Shown here: piece by piece, positions 6,570 to 13,352 of the stretch
How the letters are laid out: the number at the start of each line of letters is the position of its first letter
Numbering within the stretch: the first letter of the stretch is position 1
DNA from: Colivicinus sp963607765
GTDB lineage: Bacteria; Bacillota_I; Bacilli_A; Erysipelotrichales; Erysipelotrichaceae
Direction of reading: 5' to 3'
Assembly: GCA_963607765.1 (NCBI GenBank)
Contig: CAVDDT010000002.1
Coordinates: 1 to 16,775, forward strand
Length of the DNA stretch: 16,775 nt
Made by a program: the position numbers and the translations under genes
Notes under the pieces: generated by a model
What the model saw: the letters and a program-made list of their open reading frames with translations, nothing else
The model's database searches: none
What the model was told of the DNA's origin: nothing

Positions 6570-7593
6570 TGCACAAGTTATTTCTTGGGTTGTATCAGCT
6601 ATCACATTTGGTACTGTTATTATGTTTGGCTGCATTGGTGAGACCATCAATCAAAAGGCCGGTAATTTAAATCTAGGTGTTCCTGGAATAATGCAGCTAG
6701 GTGGCATTGGGTCTTTGACTGGAGCCTTTATCTATGAAAATTCATGTGCTAACCCAAGTGGTGTTGTAGGCATGATTTGTGCTCTTGCTGGTGCACTTAT
6801 CGCAAGTGGTTTGGCTAGTATCTTGTATAGTTTTTTAACTGTAACATTAAAAGCTAATCAAAATGTTACAGGTCTTACAATCACAATTTTTGGAACTGGT
6901 ATTGCTAATTTCTTTGGTGGTAGTATGATGAAACTATCTGGTGGTGTCGGTTCTATTTCGGTAGCTACTACATCTAGTGTCTTTAAGCTTCATCTTCCAT
7001 TTATTTCAGGTAAATTGGGCGTGTTTGGATCTCTTTTCCTAAATTATGGTTGGATGACTTATTTCTGTTTAGTATTAGCTTTTATTGTAAATTATTTTCT
7101 TACTTCAACTAGAACTGGATTAAATCTAAGGGCTGTGGGTGAAAATCCCGCTACTGCTGATGCAGCTGGCATTAATGTAACTAAGTATAAATATTTGGCT
7201 TCTCTTATTGGTGGATGTTTATGTGGCTTGGGCGGACTTTTCTATGTAATGGATTATATTGGCGGTACTTGGGCTAATGATAATACTATTGAGGCATTAG
7301 GCTGGCTTGCGGTAGCACTTGTTATATTCACAAGTTGGAAGCCAAAGAATGCGACATGGGGTGCTTATTTATTTGGACTTTGTTATTGGGCATATATTTA
7401 TATCCCATCTGAGATATCTAAGGCTCTTGCTTCAGTATTAAAGGTTGAAAGAGTAACTTATCTACAAAACTTGTATAAGATGCTTCCTTATATTGTCACA
7501 ATTGTCGTGCTTTGTGTGGTGTCAGCTAAAAAGAAAAAGGAGAATGGTGCTCCTTCTAGTCTTGGACAATCTTATTTTAGAGAAGATAGATAA
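6562..7593 (+). CDS. nupQ: Nucleoside ABC transporter permease 2
   Basis: This 343-aa polytopic membrane protein is the second permease of the importer. Its N-terminal stretch GETINQKAGNLNLGVPGIMQLGG is diagnostic for the NupQ/YufQ type. The coupling loop GENPATADAAGINVTKYK mirrors the one in permease 1, followed by GGCLCGLGG. GGTWANDNTIEALGWLAVALVIF matches the family's conserved C-terminal region. The ATG at 6562 lies inside the end of permease 1 with GGAGG 7 nt upstream. It is the last gene of the riboswitch-controlled operon, which ends at the hairpin 7597-7621. Confidence 0.9.
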   Translation: MTSAQVISWVVSAITFGTVIMFGCIGETINQKAGNLNLGVPGIMQLGGIGSLTGAFIYENSCANPSGVVGMICALAGALIASGLASILYSFLTVTLKANQNVTGLTITIFGTGIANFFGGSMMKLSGGVGSISVATTSSVFKLHLPFISGKLGVFGSLFLNYGWMTYFCLVLAFIVNYFLTSTRTGLNLRAVGENPATADAAGINVTKYKYLASLIGGCLCGLGGLFYVMDYIGGTWANDNTIEALGWLAVALVIFTSWKPKNATWGAYLFGLCYWAYIYIPSEISKALASVLKVERVTYLQNLYKMLPYIVTIVVLCVVSAKKKKENGAPSSLGQSYFREDR

Positions 7594-7596
7594 TAA

Positions 7597-7624
7597 ATAG
7601 AGAGCTAAATTAGCTCTCTATTTT
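7597..7624. terminator. Bidirectional terminator between nupQ and the Sel1 gene
   Basis: ATAGAGAGCTA (7597-7607) pairs perfectly with TAGCTCTCTAT (7611-7621) over a 3-nt loop, with T-rich sequence to the right and an A-rich flank (AATAA) to the left. The last codons and stop of the leftward Sel1 gene (7605-7607) lie inside the stem, so one hairpin serves both converging genes. Confidence 0.8.
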
Positions 7625-7997
7625 CGTATACAATCATTTCTTTATCGCATTTTTTGATGGCTTCTTTTTGGCCTTGGATTGCGGATTTGGCGTACCAATA
7701 ATCAGCGGTATATTTATCTTTCACAGTTCCAATACCGCGTTCATAAAAATATCCGAGATTATATTCACCGTCTTTATCACCACTATATGCAGCTTTCTTA
7801 GTGAAATAAAATGCTTTATCGTAATCTATTTCACATCCTATTCCATATAGATAAAAATATCCTACTTGGCATTGAGCTTGTGGGCAACCTTTACTTGCGA
7901 GTTTTAAGTGTTCTATAAAACATTTTCGATAGCGCTTAGGATTATAGTATTTTCTCATAAGCATATCGCATCTAATTTTTTCTTTAGTATAGTTCAT
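7605..7997 (-). CDS. Small Sel1-repeat protein
   Basis: The 130-aa protein contains two clear Sel1-like (SLR/TPR-type) repeats: AQCQVGYFYLYGIGCEIDYDKAFYF...KAA (about 41-70) and GEYNLGYFYERGIGTVKDK...ADYWYAKSA (about 77-107). Parts of flanking helices extend on both sides. Sel1 repeats form alpha-solenoids that bind other proteins; no enzyme motif or signal peptide is visible, so a cytoplasmic adaptor role is the most that can be inferred. It is basic and tyrosine/cysteine-rich. The ATG at 7997 has no recognisable ribosome site (upstream is AATATATAGAC), so a leaderless or weakly translated message is possible. An internal ATG at residue 12 also lacks a clear site. The gene diverges from ssrA, about 60 bp away. 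Confidence 0.75.
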   Translation of the reverse strand: MNYTKEKIRCDMLMRKYYNPKRYRKCFIEHLKLASKGCPQAQCQVGYFYLYGIGCEIDYDKAFYFTKKAAYSGDKDGEYNLGYFYERGIGTVKDKYTADYWYAKSAIQGQKEAIKKCDKEMIVYENRELI

Positions 7998-8016
7998 GTC
8001 TATATATTAATACACT

Positions 8017-8047
8017 TTTACAAAAATTTTGGTAGAATAATTATACA
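8017..8047 (+). promoter_or_regulatory. ssrA promoter
   Basis: TTTACA (8017-8022) and TTATAC/TATACA (8041-8047) are 18-19 bp apart. The -10 box ends about 11 nt before the mature tmRNA 5' end at 8058. Confidence 0.55.
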
Positions 8048-8057
8048 AATTAAATAT

Positions 8058-8406
8058 GGGGATGTCTTGGTTTCGACAGGTCTATGTTGGATTTGAATAG
8101 CAGTGGAGTAGTTACCTAATAACTAAATTAAAATATTCGGCAATAACGAATTAGCATTTGCTTAATCGGTTGAGCGACGTTAGCTCCCAAAGCAGCTTCT
8201 AATCTTAAAGCTTGTAGAGATTAGTCGTAAACACAGGCTAGGTGAAGAAAGTTAGCCTTATCTTTCAAGCCGAAAACCGAAAAGGCGAATTCAATACTTG
8301 GTAGTTTAAGCCTTCTGTATTGTCTTATTCAAAGTTAAACTAAACTGTAGAAGTTCAAATGTGGGACTATTCTTGGACACGGGTTCAATTCCCGTCATCT
8401 CCACCA
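8058..8406 (+). ncRNA. ssrA: Transfer-messenger RNA
   Basis: This RNA frees stalled ribosomes and tags the unfinished protein. The 5' end GGGGATG pairs with CATCTCC at the 3' end, followed by the encoded ACCA (8403-8406). Downstream of the 5' arm is the conserved GTTTCGACAGG. The T-arm GGACACGGGTTCAATTCCCG is intact. The tag frame reads GGC AAT AAC GAA TTA GCA TTT GCT TAA (8139-8165), giving a peptide ending GNNELAFA. An in-frame TAA at 8124 puts the resume codon between 8127 and 8139; GGC is the best guess, after a TATTC resembling the usual TAGTC. At about 349 nt it is a normal one-piece tmRNA. It has its own promoter and terminator. Confidence 0.97.
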
Positions 8407-8416
8407 AAAGTTATCT

Positions 8417-8441
8417 AAGCCCTTAAAATAGGGCTTTTTTT
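8417..8441 (+). terminator. Terminator of ssrA
   Basis: AAGCCCT (8417-8423) pairs with AGGGCTT (8430-8436) around TAAAAT, followed by an unbroken T-run to 8441. It starts 11 nt after the tmRNA CCA end. Confidence 0.9.
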
Positions 8442-8486
8442 AATTTTGATGTTGAAAAGAGTGAGGATTTCTAGATTCAATAATTT

Positions 8487-8568
8487 ACAAATCACCGAAT
8501 AAAATGCTCACAAATCACCGAACAGAAAACCAACAAATCACCGAATAAAATGTTCACAAATCACCGAA
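8487..8568 (+). repeat. Four 13-bp direct repeats at an exact 23-bp period
   Basis: The motif ACAAATCACCGAA occurs four times without a mismatch at 8487-8499, 8510-8522, 8533-8545 and 8556-8568. Starts are exactly 23 bp apart, giving 10-bp linkers. Linkers 1 and 3 are near-identical (TAAAATGYTC) and linker 2 differs (CAGAAAACCA). The array ends 28 bp before a -10-like TATACT and 55 bp before the ATPase start codon. The layout is that of an iteron or multi-site operator. Repeats this short are not CRISPR. Confidence 0.92.
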
Positions 8569-8596
8569 AAATGTCCTGTTAGGTTAAAGATGATGA

Positions 8597-8614
8597 TATA
8601 CTTTTTATAGGTGG
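8597..8614 (+). promoter_or_regulatory. -10 box and ribosome site of the ATPase gene
   Basis: TATACT (8597-8602) is a near-consensus -10. AGGTGG (8609-8614) is the ribosome site, 9 nt before ATG 8624. No good -35 is visible; the region where it should be is the short stretch right after the last 13-bp repeat. That fits a promoter needing a factor bound at the repeats, or one repressed there. Confidence 0.45.
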
Positions 8615-8623
8615 TAATGGCAA

Positions 8624-9898
8624 ATGAAAGAATATAAAAGCAGGATGGTTGATGAAATATTAAAAGATAAGTTGGAAGCTAAAAGTGCAGTTCTTATAGA
8701 AGGGCCAAAATGGTGTGGTAAAACAACAACAGCATTGCAAGTAGCAAAAAGTGTTATTCGTATAGATGAGCCTGGTAAGATGAATGAAAACATTCAGCTT
8801 TCCCAAATTGATCCAAGTTTGTTATTACAGGGTGCTACGCCTAGACTTATCGATGAGTGGCAAATTGCTCCAAAGATATGGGATGCAGTAAGATATGAAG
8901 CAGACAACAGAAATGATTTAGGACAATTTATCTTAACGGGTTCTGCAGTTCCGATTGAGACAAAAGAAATTGCACATTCTGGAGCAGGCAGATTCACATG
9001 GCTTACAATGAGAACAATGTCTTTGTATGAATCACAAGATTCATCTGGAGAAGTTAGTTTAAAAGATTTATTTGAAACACCGGATAAAATTAGAGGAATT
9101 TCTAATGCGGATATAAATAAGATAGCTTATTTAATATGTAGAGGCGGCTGGCCTAGAACTATCGGAATGAAAGAAAAGATAGCTTTGATGCAAGCGTTTG
9201 ATTATTATGATGCTGTTGTGCGCTCAGATATAAATAGGGCAGATAATGTTGAAAAAAATCCTGAAAGAGTTAAAAGGTTGATGAAATCTTTGGCTAGACA
9301 TCAAGGACAACAGGTAGCGATTGCGGCAATCAAGGCTGATATGATTGCAAATGACATTGATACTTTAGATGAGGATACAATCTCATCATACATAAATGCT
9401 TTAAAAAAGATATTCGTTGTGGAGGACATGCCTGCTTGGAATCCAAACTTAAGATCAAAAACTGCAATTCGTTCTTCTGATACAAGATACTATACAGATG
9501 CATCCATTGCTACCGCAGCATTGGGCGCGGGACCACAGGACTTGATACAAGATTTAAATACATTAGGTTTGTTGTTTGAAACGATGTGTGTGAGAGATTT
9601 GCGAGTGTATGCCGAAAAACTAAATGGTTCTGTATATCACTATAGAGATGCTTCAGGTCTTGAATGTGATACTGTTGTTCACTTAAGAAATGGCCACTAT
9701 GGTTTGGCTGAAATAAAACTTGGCGGTGAGAAATTAATTGAAGAGGGAGTTGTAAATCTTAAAACATTAAGAGATAAGATAGATACAACAAAAATGCCTA
9801 ATCCATCTTTCATGATGATAATAGTTGGTGTTGGAAACTATGCTTATAGAAGAGAAGATGGCATTTATATTGTGCCAATTACTTGCTTAAAAGATTAA
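8624..9898 (+). CDS. AAA_14/DUF4143 ATPase with PD-(D/E)XK-like C-terminus
   Basis: This 424-aa protein belongs to a widespread, poorly understood family of stand-alone ATPases. The N-terminal AAA domain has Walker A GPKWCGKTT (27-35), Walker B LIDEWQ (Asp77, Glu78), the sensor-like ILTGSA (103-108) and the family's HSGAGRF...MRTMSLYES segment. The middle is helical. The C-terminal DUF4143 domain ends in LECDTVV (Glu347, Asp349) and LAEIKLG (Glu363, Lys365), the D...E-x-K layout of PD-(D/E)XK nucleases, with spacing suitable for activity. Length is normal and all key residues are kept, so the gene looks intact. It is monocistronic, between the ssrA terminator and the hairpin at 9923-9960, behind the 23-bp-period repeats. 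Codon choice (more AAA, ATA and ACA) differs from nupN nearby, compatible with transfer or low expression. Molecular function is unknown. Confidence 0.88.
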   Translation: MKEYKSRMVDEILKDKLEAKSAVLIEGPKWCGKTTTALQVAKSVIRIDEPGKMNENIQLSQIDPSLLLQGATPRLIDEWQIAPKIWDAVRYEADNRNDLGQFILTGSAVPIETKEIAHSGAGRFTWLTMRTMSLYESQDSSGEVSLKDLFETPDKIRGISNADINKIAYLICRGGWPRTIGMKEKIALMQAFDYYDAVVRSDINRADNVEKNPERVKRLMKSLARHQGQQVAIAAIKADMIANDIDTLDEDTISSYINALKKIFVVEDMPAWNPNLRSKTAIRSSDTRYYTDASIATAALGAGPQDLIQDLNTLGLLFETMCVRDLRVYAEKLNGSVYHYRDASGLECDTVVHLRNGHYGLAEIKLGGEKLIEEGVVNLKTLRDKIDTTKMPNPSFMMIIVGVGNYAYRREDGIYIVPITCLKD

Positions 9899-9922
9899 AC
9901 TAGCCTACAAAGAATCAATAAA

Positions 9923-9963
9923 AAAGTACTACCTATTATCTGAATAATGTGCAGTACTTTATT
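9923..9963. terminator. Bidirectional hairpin between the ATPase and the 47-aa gene
   Basis: AAAGTACT (9923-9930) pairs with AGTACTTT (9953-9960). Inside it is a second stem, ATTAT/ATAAT, with a CTGA loop. A-rich sequence precedes it and T-rich sequence follows, so it can stop transcription from both sides. The stop codon of the leftward small gene (9936-9938) lies within it. Confidence 0.6.
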
Positions 9964-10079
9964 TCGGTATATCCTTTTGCTGAATAACTTTCGATAGCGT
10001 CATCTAATTCTAATTCTTTAAATGAGCCTAGAAAATTAATTATTCCAGCAGGAGATGTACCATACAAATGAAACTTCAT
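9936..10079 (-). CDS. Small protein of 47 aa, function unknown
   Basis: An ORF of 47 codons runs from ATG (10079-10077) to TAA (9938-9936). Its ribosome site GAGGAG ends 8 nt before the ATG, and it has a near-consensus promoter (TTGAAA, 16 bp, TATAAT) about 20-50 bp upstream. The product begins MKFHLYGTSPAGIINFLGSF and ends GYTEIKYCTLFR. It is mildly hydrophobic at residues 8-19 but has no proper membrane span or signal peptide; the second half is charged and looks like an alpha-beta fold. I do not recognise a family. It converges on the ATPase gene and diverges from the ydjI-type operon. The expression signals make it more than a chance ORF, but it could be the remnant of a longer gene. Confidence 0.6.
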   Translation of the reverse strand: MKFHLYGTSPAGIINFLGSFKELELDDAIESYSAKGYTEIKYCTLFR

Positions 10080-10099
10080 ATATCTTTCTCCTCACTTGC

Positions 10100-10127
10100 A
10101 TTATAGAGAAAAGCAATTTGATTTCAA
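10100..10127 (-). promoter_or_regulatory. Promoter of the 47-aa gene
   Basis: On the minus strand TTGAAA (10127-10122) and TATAAT (10105-10100) are separated by 16 bp, close to the sigma-A consensus. The predicted start near 10093 leaves a leader of about 14 nt that holds the ribosome site. Confidence 0.7.
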
Positions 10128-10218
10128 AGTAAAATGCCTATTCTTTTACATGCTTTTACCGATGTTTTACATTAAGCAAGGCTAATGCTAAGTTTTGTAA
10201 AGATGATTAAAAATTAGA

Positions 10219-10300
10219 GAATATATCATTCTGGCTTCTAGTTCTTAATTATTCATCATTAAAAAGTGTGATTGTTGTCATATTGCTGAATGATATAATT
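10219..10300. promoter_or_regulatory. Repeated inverted elements at the ydjI-type promoter
   Basis: GAATGATATAATT (10288-10300), which contains the -10 box, has two upstream complements. TATATCATTC (10222-10231) is a perfect 10-bp inverted match to 10288-10297. AATTAT plus ATCATT (10247-10252 and 10255-10260) pair with the same arm apart from a 2-nt bulge. This could be a multi-site operator or alternative RNA/DNA hairpins. The rest of the 10130-10320 gap contains three TTTTAC-type repeats (about 10145-10172) and no further ORF that I can support. Confidence 0.4.
10272..10299 (+). promoter_or_regulatory. Promoter of the ydjI-ydjG-ydjH-like operon
   Basis: TTGTTG (10272-10277) and TATAAT (10294-10299) have a 16-bp spacer and precede the AGGAGG site (10316-10321) of the first gene. 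The start would fall near 10306. Confidence 0.65.
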
Positions 10301-10328
10301 TTAATAACTATACATAGGAGGAATGTTT

Positions 10329-11420
10329 ATGGGCTTAATTAAAGCGGCAGTTGGTGCTGTTAGTGGCACTTTATCTGATACTTGGAAGGATTATTTTGTA
10401 TGTGATTCTTTACCTAATGAAGTTCTTATGATTAAGGGTACTAAAAAGGGAGCTTCTCTTTTTGGAAATAATGATGTGATCACTAATGGATCTGGCATTG
10501 TTGTTGCTGATGGACAATGTGCATTAATTGTTGATGATGGTACGGTTGTTGAAGTTGCAAACGAACCAGGCAATTATACTTTTAATACTGATAAATCACC
10601 TAGTATTTTTGATGGCGGATTAAGTGGATTGAAGGCAACTTTCCAAACAATGGTTGAAAGATTTACTTATGATGGCCAAGCCAATCATTCGCAAGTTGTT
10701 TATTATGTAAACACCAAAGAAATCATGGGCTATATGTATGGTACAGCTACTCCAGTTTCTTTTAGAGTAAAAGATGATAATGCAGGTTATGATTTAGATG
10801 TGGGATTAAGATGCAATGGTGAGTATTCAATAAAGATTACAAATCCAATTCTTTTCTATAAGAATGTGGCTGGCAATTGCACGCAATATAGAAAAGATGG
10901 TTTAGAAAATCAAATGCGCACTGAACTATTAACAGCTTTACAGCCTGCTTTAGCGGATTTGGGTAATAAGGGTGTTAATAGATATTCGGATATTCCAAGC
11001 CATACTATGGAACTAGTTGATTCATTAAATGAGCTATTATCTAAGAAGTGGTCTGATCTTCGTGGCATTTCTATTGTTTCATTTGGCATTAATTCAATTA
11101 GCCCAACCGATGAGGATAAAAAGAGGATTCAAAATCTTCAAGAAGGAGCTGCTTTAAGAAATCCTAATGCAGCTGCAGGTGCTCTAGCTGCCGCTCAAGC
11201 TCAGGCAATGAGAGATGCGGCTAATAATTCAGCTGGTGCTGTTAATGGTTTTATGGGTGTAAACATGGCTGGAACTAATAATATTTCTGGTTTATTTGAA
11301 CAAGGTCAAACAGCTCAAACAGCATCTTCAGAAACTAAGAGTTTCTGTCCATATTGTGGTAAGCCAATTACTGTTGCTGGTGCAGCATTTTGTCCTAGTT
11401 GCGGCAAACAAATTGGCTAA
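10329..11420 (+). CDS. ydjI: YdjI-like SPFH-domain protein with C-terminal zinc ribbon
   Basis: Start chosen at ATG 10329: AGGAGG (10316-10321) is 7 nt away, whereas the ATG at 10323 is only 1 nt from it. The product then begins MGLIKAAVGAVSGTLSDTWKDYF, like B. subtilis YdjI. The 363-aa protein has a stomatin/prohibitin-type (SPFH, COG4260) region over about residues 1-270, an Ala/Gln/Met-rich segment around 275-310, and a C-terminal zinc ribbon with Cys340, 343, 355 and 358. SPFH proteins assemble on membrane domains. In B. subtilis YdjI acts with YdjG and YdjH to bring the envelope-stress protein PspA to the membrane. No pspA is seen in this window. The stop overlaps the ATG of the next gene (TAATG), so the genes are coupled. 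Confidence 0.88.
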   Translation: MGLIKAAVGAVSGTLSDTWKDYFVCDSLPNEVLMIKGTKKGASLFGNNDVITNGSGIVVADGQCALIVDDGTVVEVANEPGNYTFNTDKSPSIFDGGLSGLKATFQTMVERFTYDGQANHSQVVYYVNTKEIMGYMYGTATPVSFRVKDDNAGYDLDVGLRCNGEYSIKITNPILFYKNVAGNCTQYRKDGLENQMRTELLTALQPALADLGNKGVNRYSDIPSHTMELVDSLNELLSKKWSDLRGISIVSFGINSISPTDEDKKRIQNLQEGAALRNPNAAAGALAAAQAQAMRDAANNSAGAVNGFMGVNMAGTNNISGLFEQGQTAQTASSETKSFCPYCGKPITVAGAAFCPSCGKQIG

Positions 11421-12490
11421 TGAGTGAAATTGTTTCTTATAAGTGCCCAAATTGTGGTGCCAGCATTCCGTTTAATGCCAATAGTGGAACACTAAAGTGT
11501 TCTCATTGTGGTACTGAATATGATGTTGAAACACTTAAGGATTTAATGAATGAAGAAAATGTTGGTGAAGATAATGTAACATTTTCTTCAAGCACTACTG
11601 AAAAAGTAACAATTGATGACAAAGTTACTTATACTTGTTCAGCGTGTGGTGGACAAGTAGTTGGCGATAAAAATATGTCAGCTAGTGTTTGCCCATATTG
11701 TGGCAGTACTTTGATTGATTCTAGTCAATTTGATGGCATTTTAAAACCGGAGGTTGTTGTTCCATTTGCTTTAGATATTAATGCCGCAAAAGATAGATAC
11801 AGTGAGTTTTTAAAAGGCAAATGGGCTCTTCCAAATGACTTTAAAATAAATAATATAATTGAGAAAATAAATGGCATGTATGTTCCATATTGGCTATTCG
11901 ATGCCGACGTGAATGCTAAGGCTAGATTTAGAACGACAAGAGTAAATTCTTTTAGAAGTGGTGATTTTCAAATTACTGAAACAAGTCATTTCTTGGTATA
12001 TAGAGATGGCAGTGCTGCTTTTAAAAATGTTCCTGTTGATGCATCTAGTAAATTAGATGATTCTCTAATGGATGCCTTAGAACCATTTGATTTTTCAAAA
12101 GGCGTTGATTTTAATAGCGCATATTTATCTGGCTATTTTGCAGATAAGTATGATGAAGATAAGGATACAACTTTTGCTAAGGCAAATAGTCGTATTAAAA
12201 ATTCAATGTTTGGCATGCTTACAAGCAGTGTTGTAGGCTATAGCAGTGTGCTTATGGAAAATGGAAGCGTTAGTTATGATGATTCTAAAGCGAAGTATGC
12301 TTTGCTTCCGGTATACATTTTTTCTTGTAAATATGATGGGAAAGTATATAACTTTGCGATGAATGGCCAAACCGGTAAGTTTGCAGGTGATCTTCCAATG
12401 GACAAAAAGAAGGTTGCGCTTACTATCCTAATTGTGTTTGTTGCGGTATTTATTATTACGGCTTTGATTTACTATTTTACGGTGAAGTAA
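11420..12490 (+). CDS. ydjG: YdjG-like double zinc-ribbon membrane protein
   Basis: Starting at ATG 11420, the product is 356 aa (a TTG at 11399 would add seven residues, but it lies inside the upstream gene without support). Two four-cysteine zinc ribbons open the protein: Cys9/12/27/30 and Cys73/76/91/94. A middle domain of about 230 aa, with KINGMYVPYWLFDADV and YALLPVYIFSCKYDGKVYNFAMNGQTGKFAGDLP, is typical of the YdjG/TFIIB-type zinc-ribbon family. One hydrophobic helix (about 331-352) anchors the C-terminus. It lacks its own strong ribosome site and probably relies on re-initiation from the overlapping stop of the upstream gene. The next gene begins 1 nt after its stop. The inferred role is a membrane partner of the SPFH protein. 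Confidence 0.87.
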   Translation: MSEIVSYKCPNCGASIPFNANSGTLKCSHCGTEYDVETLKDLMNEENVGEDNVTFSSSTTEKVTIDDKVTYTCSACGGQVVGDKNMSASVCPYCGSTLIDSSQFDGILKPEVVVPFALDINAAKDRYSEFLKGKWALPNDFKINNIIEKINGMYVPYWLFDADVNAKARFRTTRVNSFRSGDFQITETSHFLVYRDGSAAFKNVPVDASSKLDDSLMDALEPFDFSKGVDFNSAYLSGYFADKYDEDKDTTFAKANSRIKNSMFGMLTSSVVGYSSVLMENGSVSYDDSKAKYALLPVYIFSCKYDGKVYNFAMNGQTGKFAGDLPMDKKKVALTILIVFVAVFIITALIYYFTVK

Positions 12491-12491
12491 T

Positions 12492-13322
12492 ATGAAAAGA
12501 TTAACGATATTATTTTGTACATTTCTAATTTGCATTTTTTCAGTTAGTGTTTTCGCAAACGATAATAAAGTAGTTGATGACTATGGAGTTTTTTCTTCAT
12601 CAGAAATAGAAGAATTAGAAACTAAAGTAAAAGATGAAATAGACAAAGTTAATTTCGACATTGTTGTTTATTTTGCCAATGAAGATGGTGATATTACCTC
12701 GATTGCCAATGACTATTTTGATTATAACGATTATGGTTTTGATTATGATGATAATGGCATAATTCTTTGCGTAAATTATTATGACAGGGATTATACAATC
12801 ACTACCAAGGGTATTGATACTATTACTTTATTTACGGATGATGCTTTAAATGATATTTATTCTGTTGTTACTCCTTACCTAAAAGATGGCGACAACTATA
12901 ATGCAGTAGTTGCCTTTGTTGAAGGAATAGATTATGTGTATAAAAACCAAGATAGTTATTCATATCACTACTATTCTCCAGAAGAAAGCGAAGACTATAA
13001 TTACGAACATTATACAAAGAGCAGTGAAACAAGGATTAAGGAAGCTTGTTTAGTTGGTGGTGGTGTTTCAGCTTGTGTTTCTCTTGTTGTTTTCTTGATT
13101 TTAAGAGGACAGCTAAAAACTCAGGGAATCAAACATGAAGCTTATCAATATATGAGCGATTCTAATTTGAATATATTTAGAAGTGGCGAAATATTCTTAT
13201 ATAAAACTCAAACACGTACTCGTATTCCAAGAAATGATGGGCCTTCTAATGGTGGGGGAAGCCATACACATTATTCTAGTTCTGGAGCTATTCATGGTGG
13301 AGGCGGATCGCATAGATTTTAG
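12492..13322 (+). CDS. ydjH: YdjH-like TPM-domain membrane protein
   Basis: This 276-aa protein has a signal peptide (residues 1-22), then a TPM domain (about 25-150) opening with VVDDYGVFSSSEIEELETKV and containing DNGIILCVNYYDRDYTITT. A Tyr/Glu-rich linker leads to one transmembrane helix (184-205). The cytoplasmic tail ends GGGSHTHYSSSGAIHGGGGSHRF, the Gly/His/Ser-rich end common in YgcG/TPM proteins. The TPM domain therefore faces outside the membrane. It is the third gene of the ydj-type operon, 1 nt after ydjG. It has very high Asp/Tyr content in residues 65-105 (NDYFDYNDYGFDYDDNG), a possible cation-binding surface. Its stop codon is followed directly by the hairpin 13323-13340. Confidence 0.87.
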   Translation: MKRLTILFCTFLICIFSVSVFANDNKVVDDYGVFSSSEIEELETKVKDEIDKVNFDIVVYFANEDGDITSIANDYFDYNDYGFDYDDNGIILCVNYYDRDYTITTKGIDTITLFTDDALNDIYSVVTPYLKDGDNYNAVVAFVEGIDYVYKNQDSYSYHYYSPEESEDYNYEHYTKSSETRIKEACLVGGGVSACVSLVVFLILRGQLKTQGIKHEAYQYMSDSNLNIFRSGEIFLYKTQTRTRIPRNDGPSNGGGSHTHYSSSGAIHGGGGSHRF

Positions 13323-13345
13323 GTCGTACTTTAGTGCGGCTTTTT
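13323..13345 (+). terminator. Weak terminator between ydjH and the signalling genes
   Basis: GTCGTAC (13323-13329) pairs with GTGCGGC (13334-13340), including two G-U pairs, around TTTA and followed by five T. It begins right after the ydjH stop. The G-U pairs make partial read-through into the signalling genes likely, since no separate promoter fits in the remaining 7 bp. Confidence 0.65.
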
Positions 13346-13352
13346 CTTTATT

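Noticed and set aside
8487..8568. The 23-bp-period repeats as a CRISPR array
   Set aside because: 13-bp cores with 10-bp, partly repeated linkers do not fit any CRISPR geometry.
8390..10320. Integration of a mobile island at the ssrA 3' end (ATPase and repeats as cargo)
   Set aside because: ssrA is complete with its own terminator, no integrase is present, and I saw no second copy of the ssrA 3' end downstream.
10323..10328. Upstream ATG of the ydjI-like gene
   Set aside because: It is 1 nt from the ribosome site; the ATG at 10329 has correct spacing and matches the family N-terminus.
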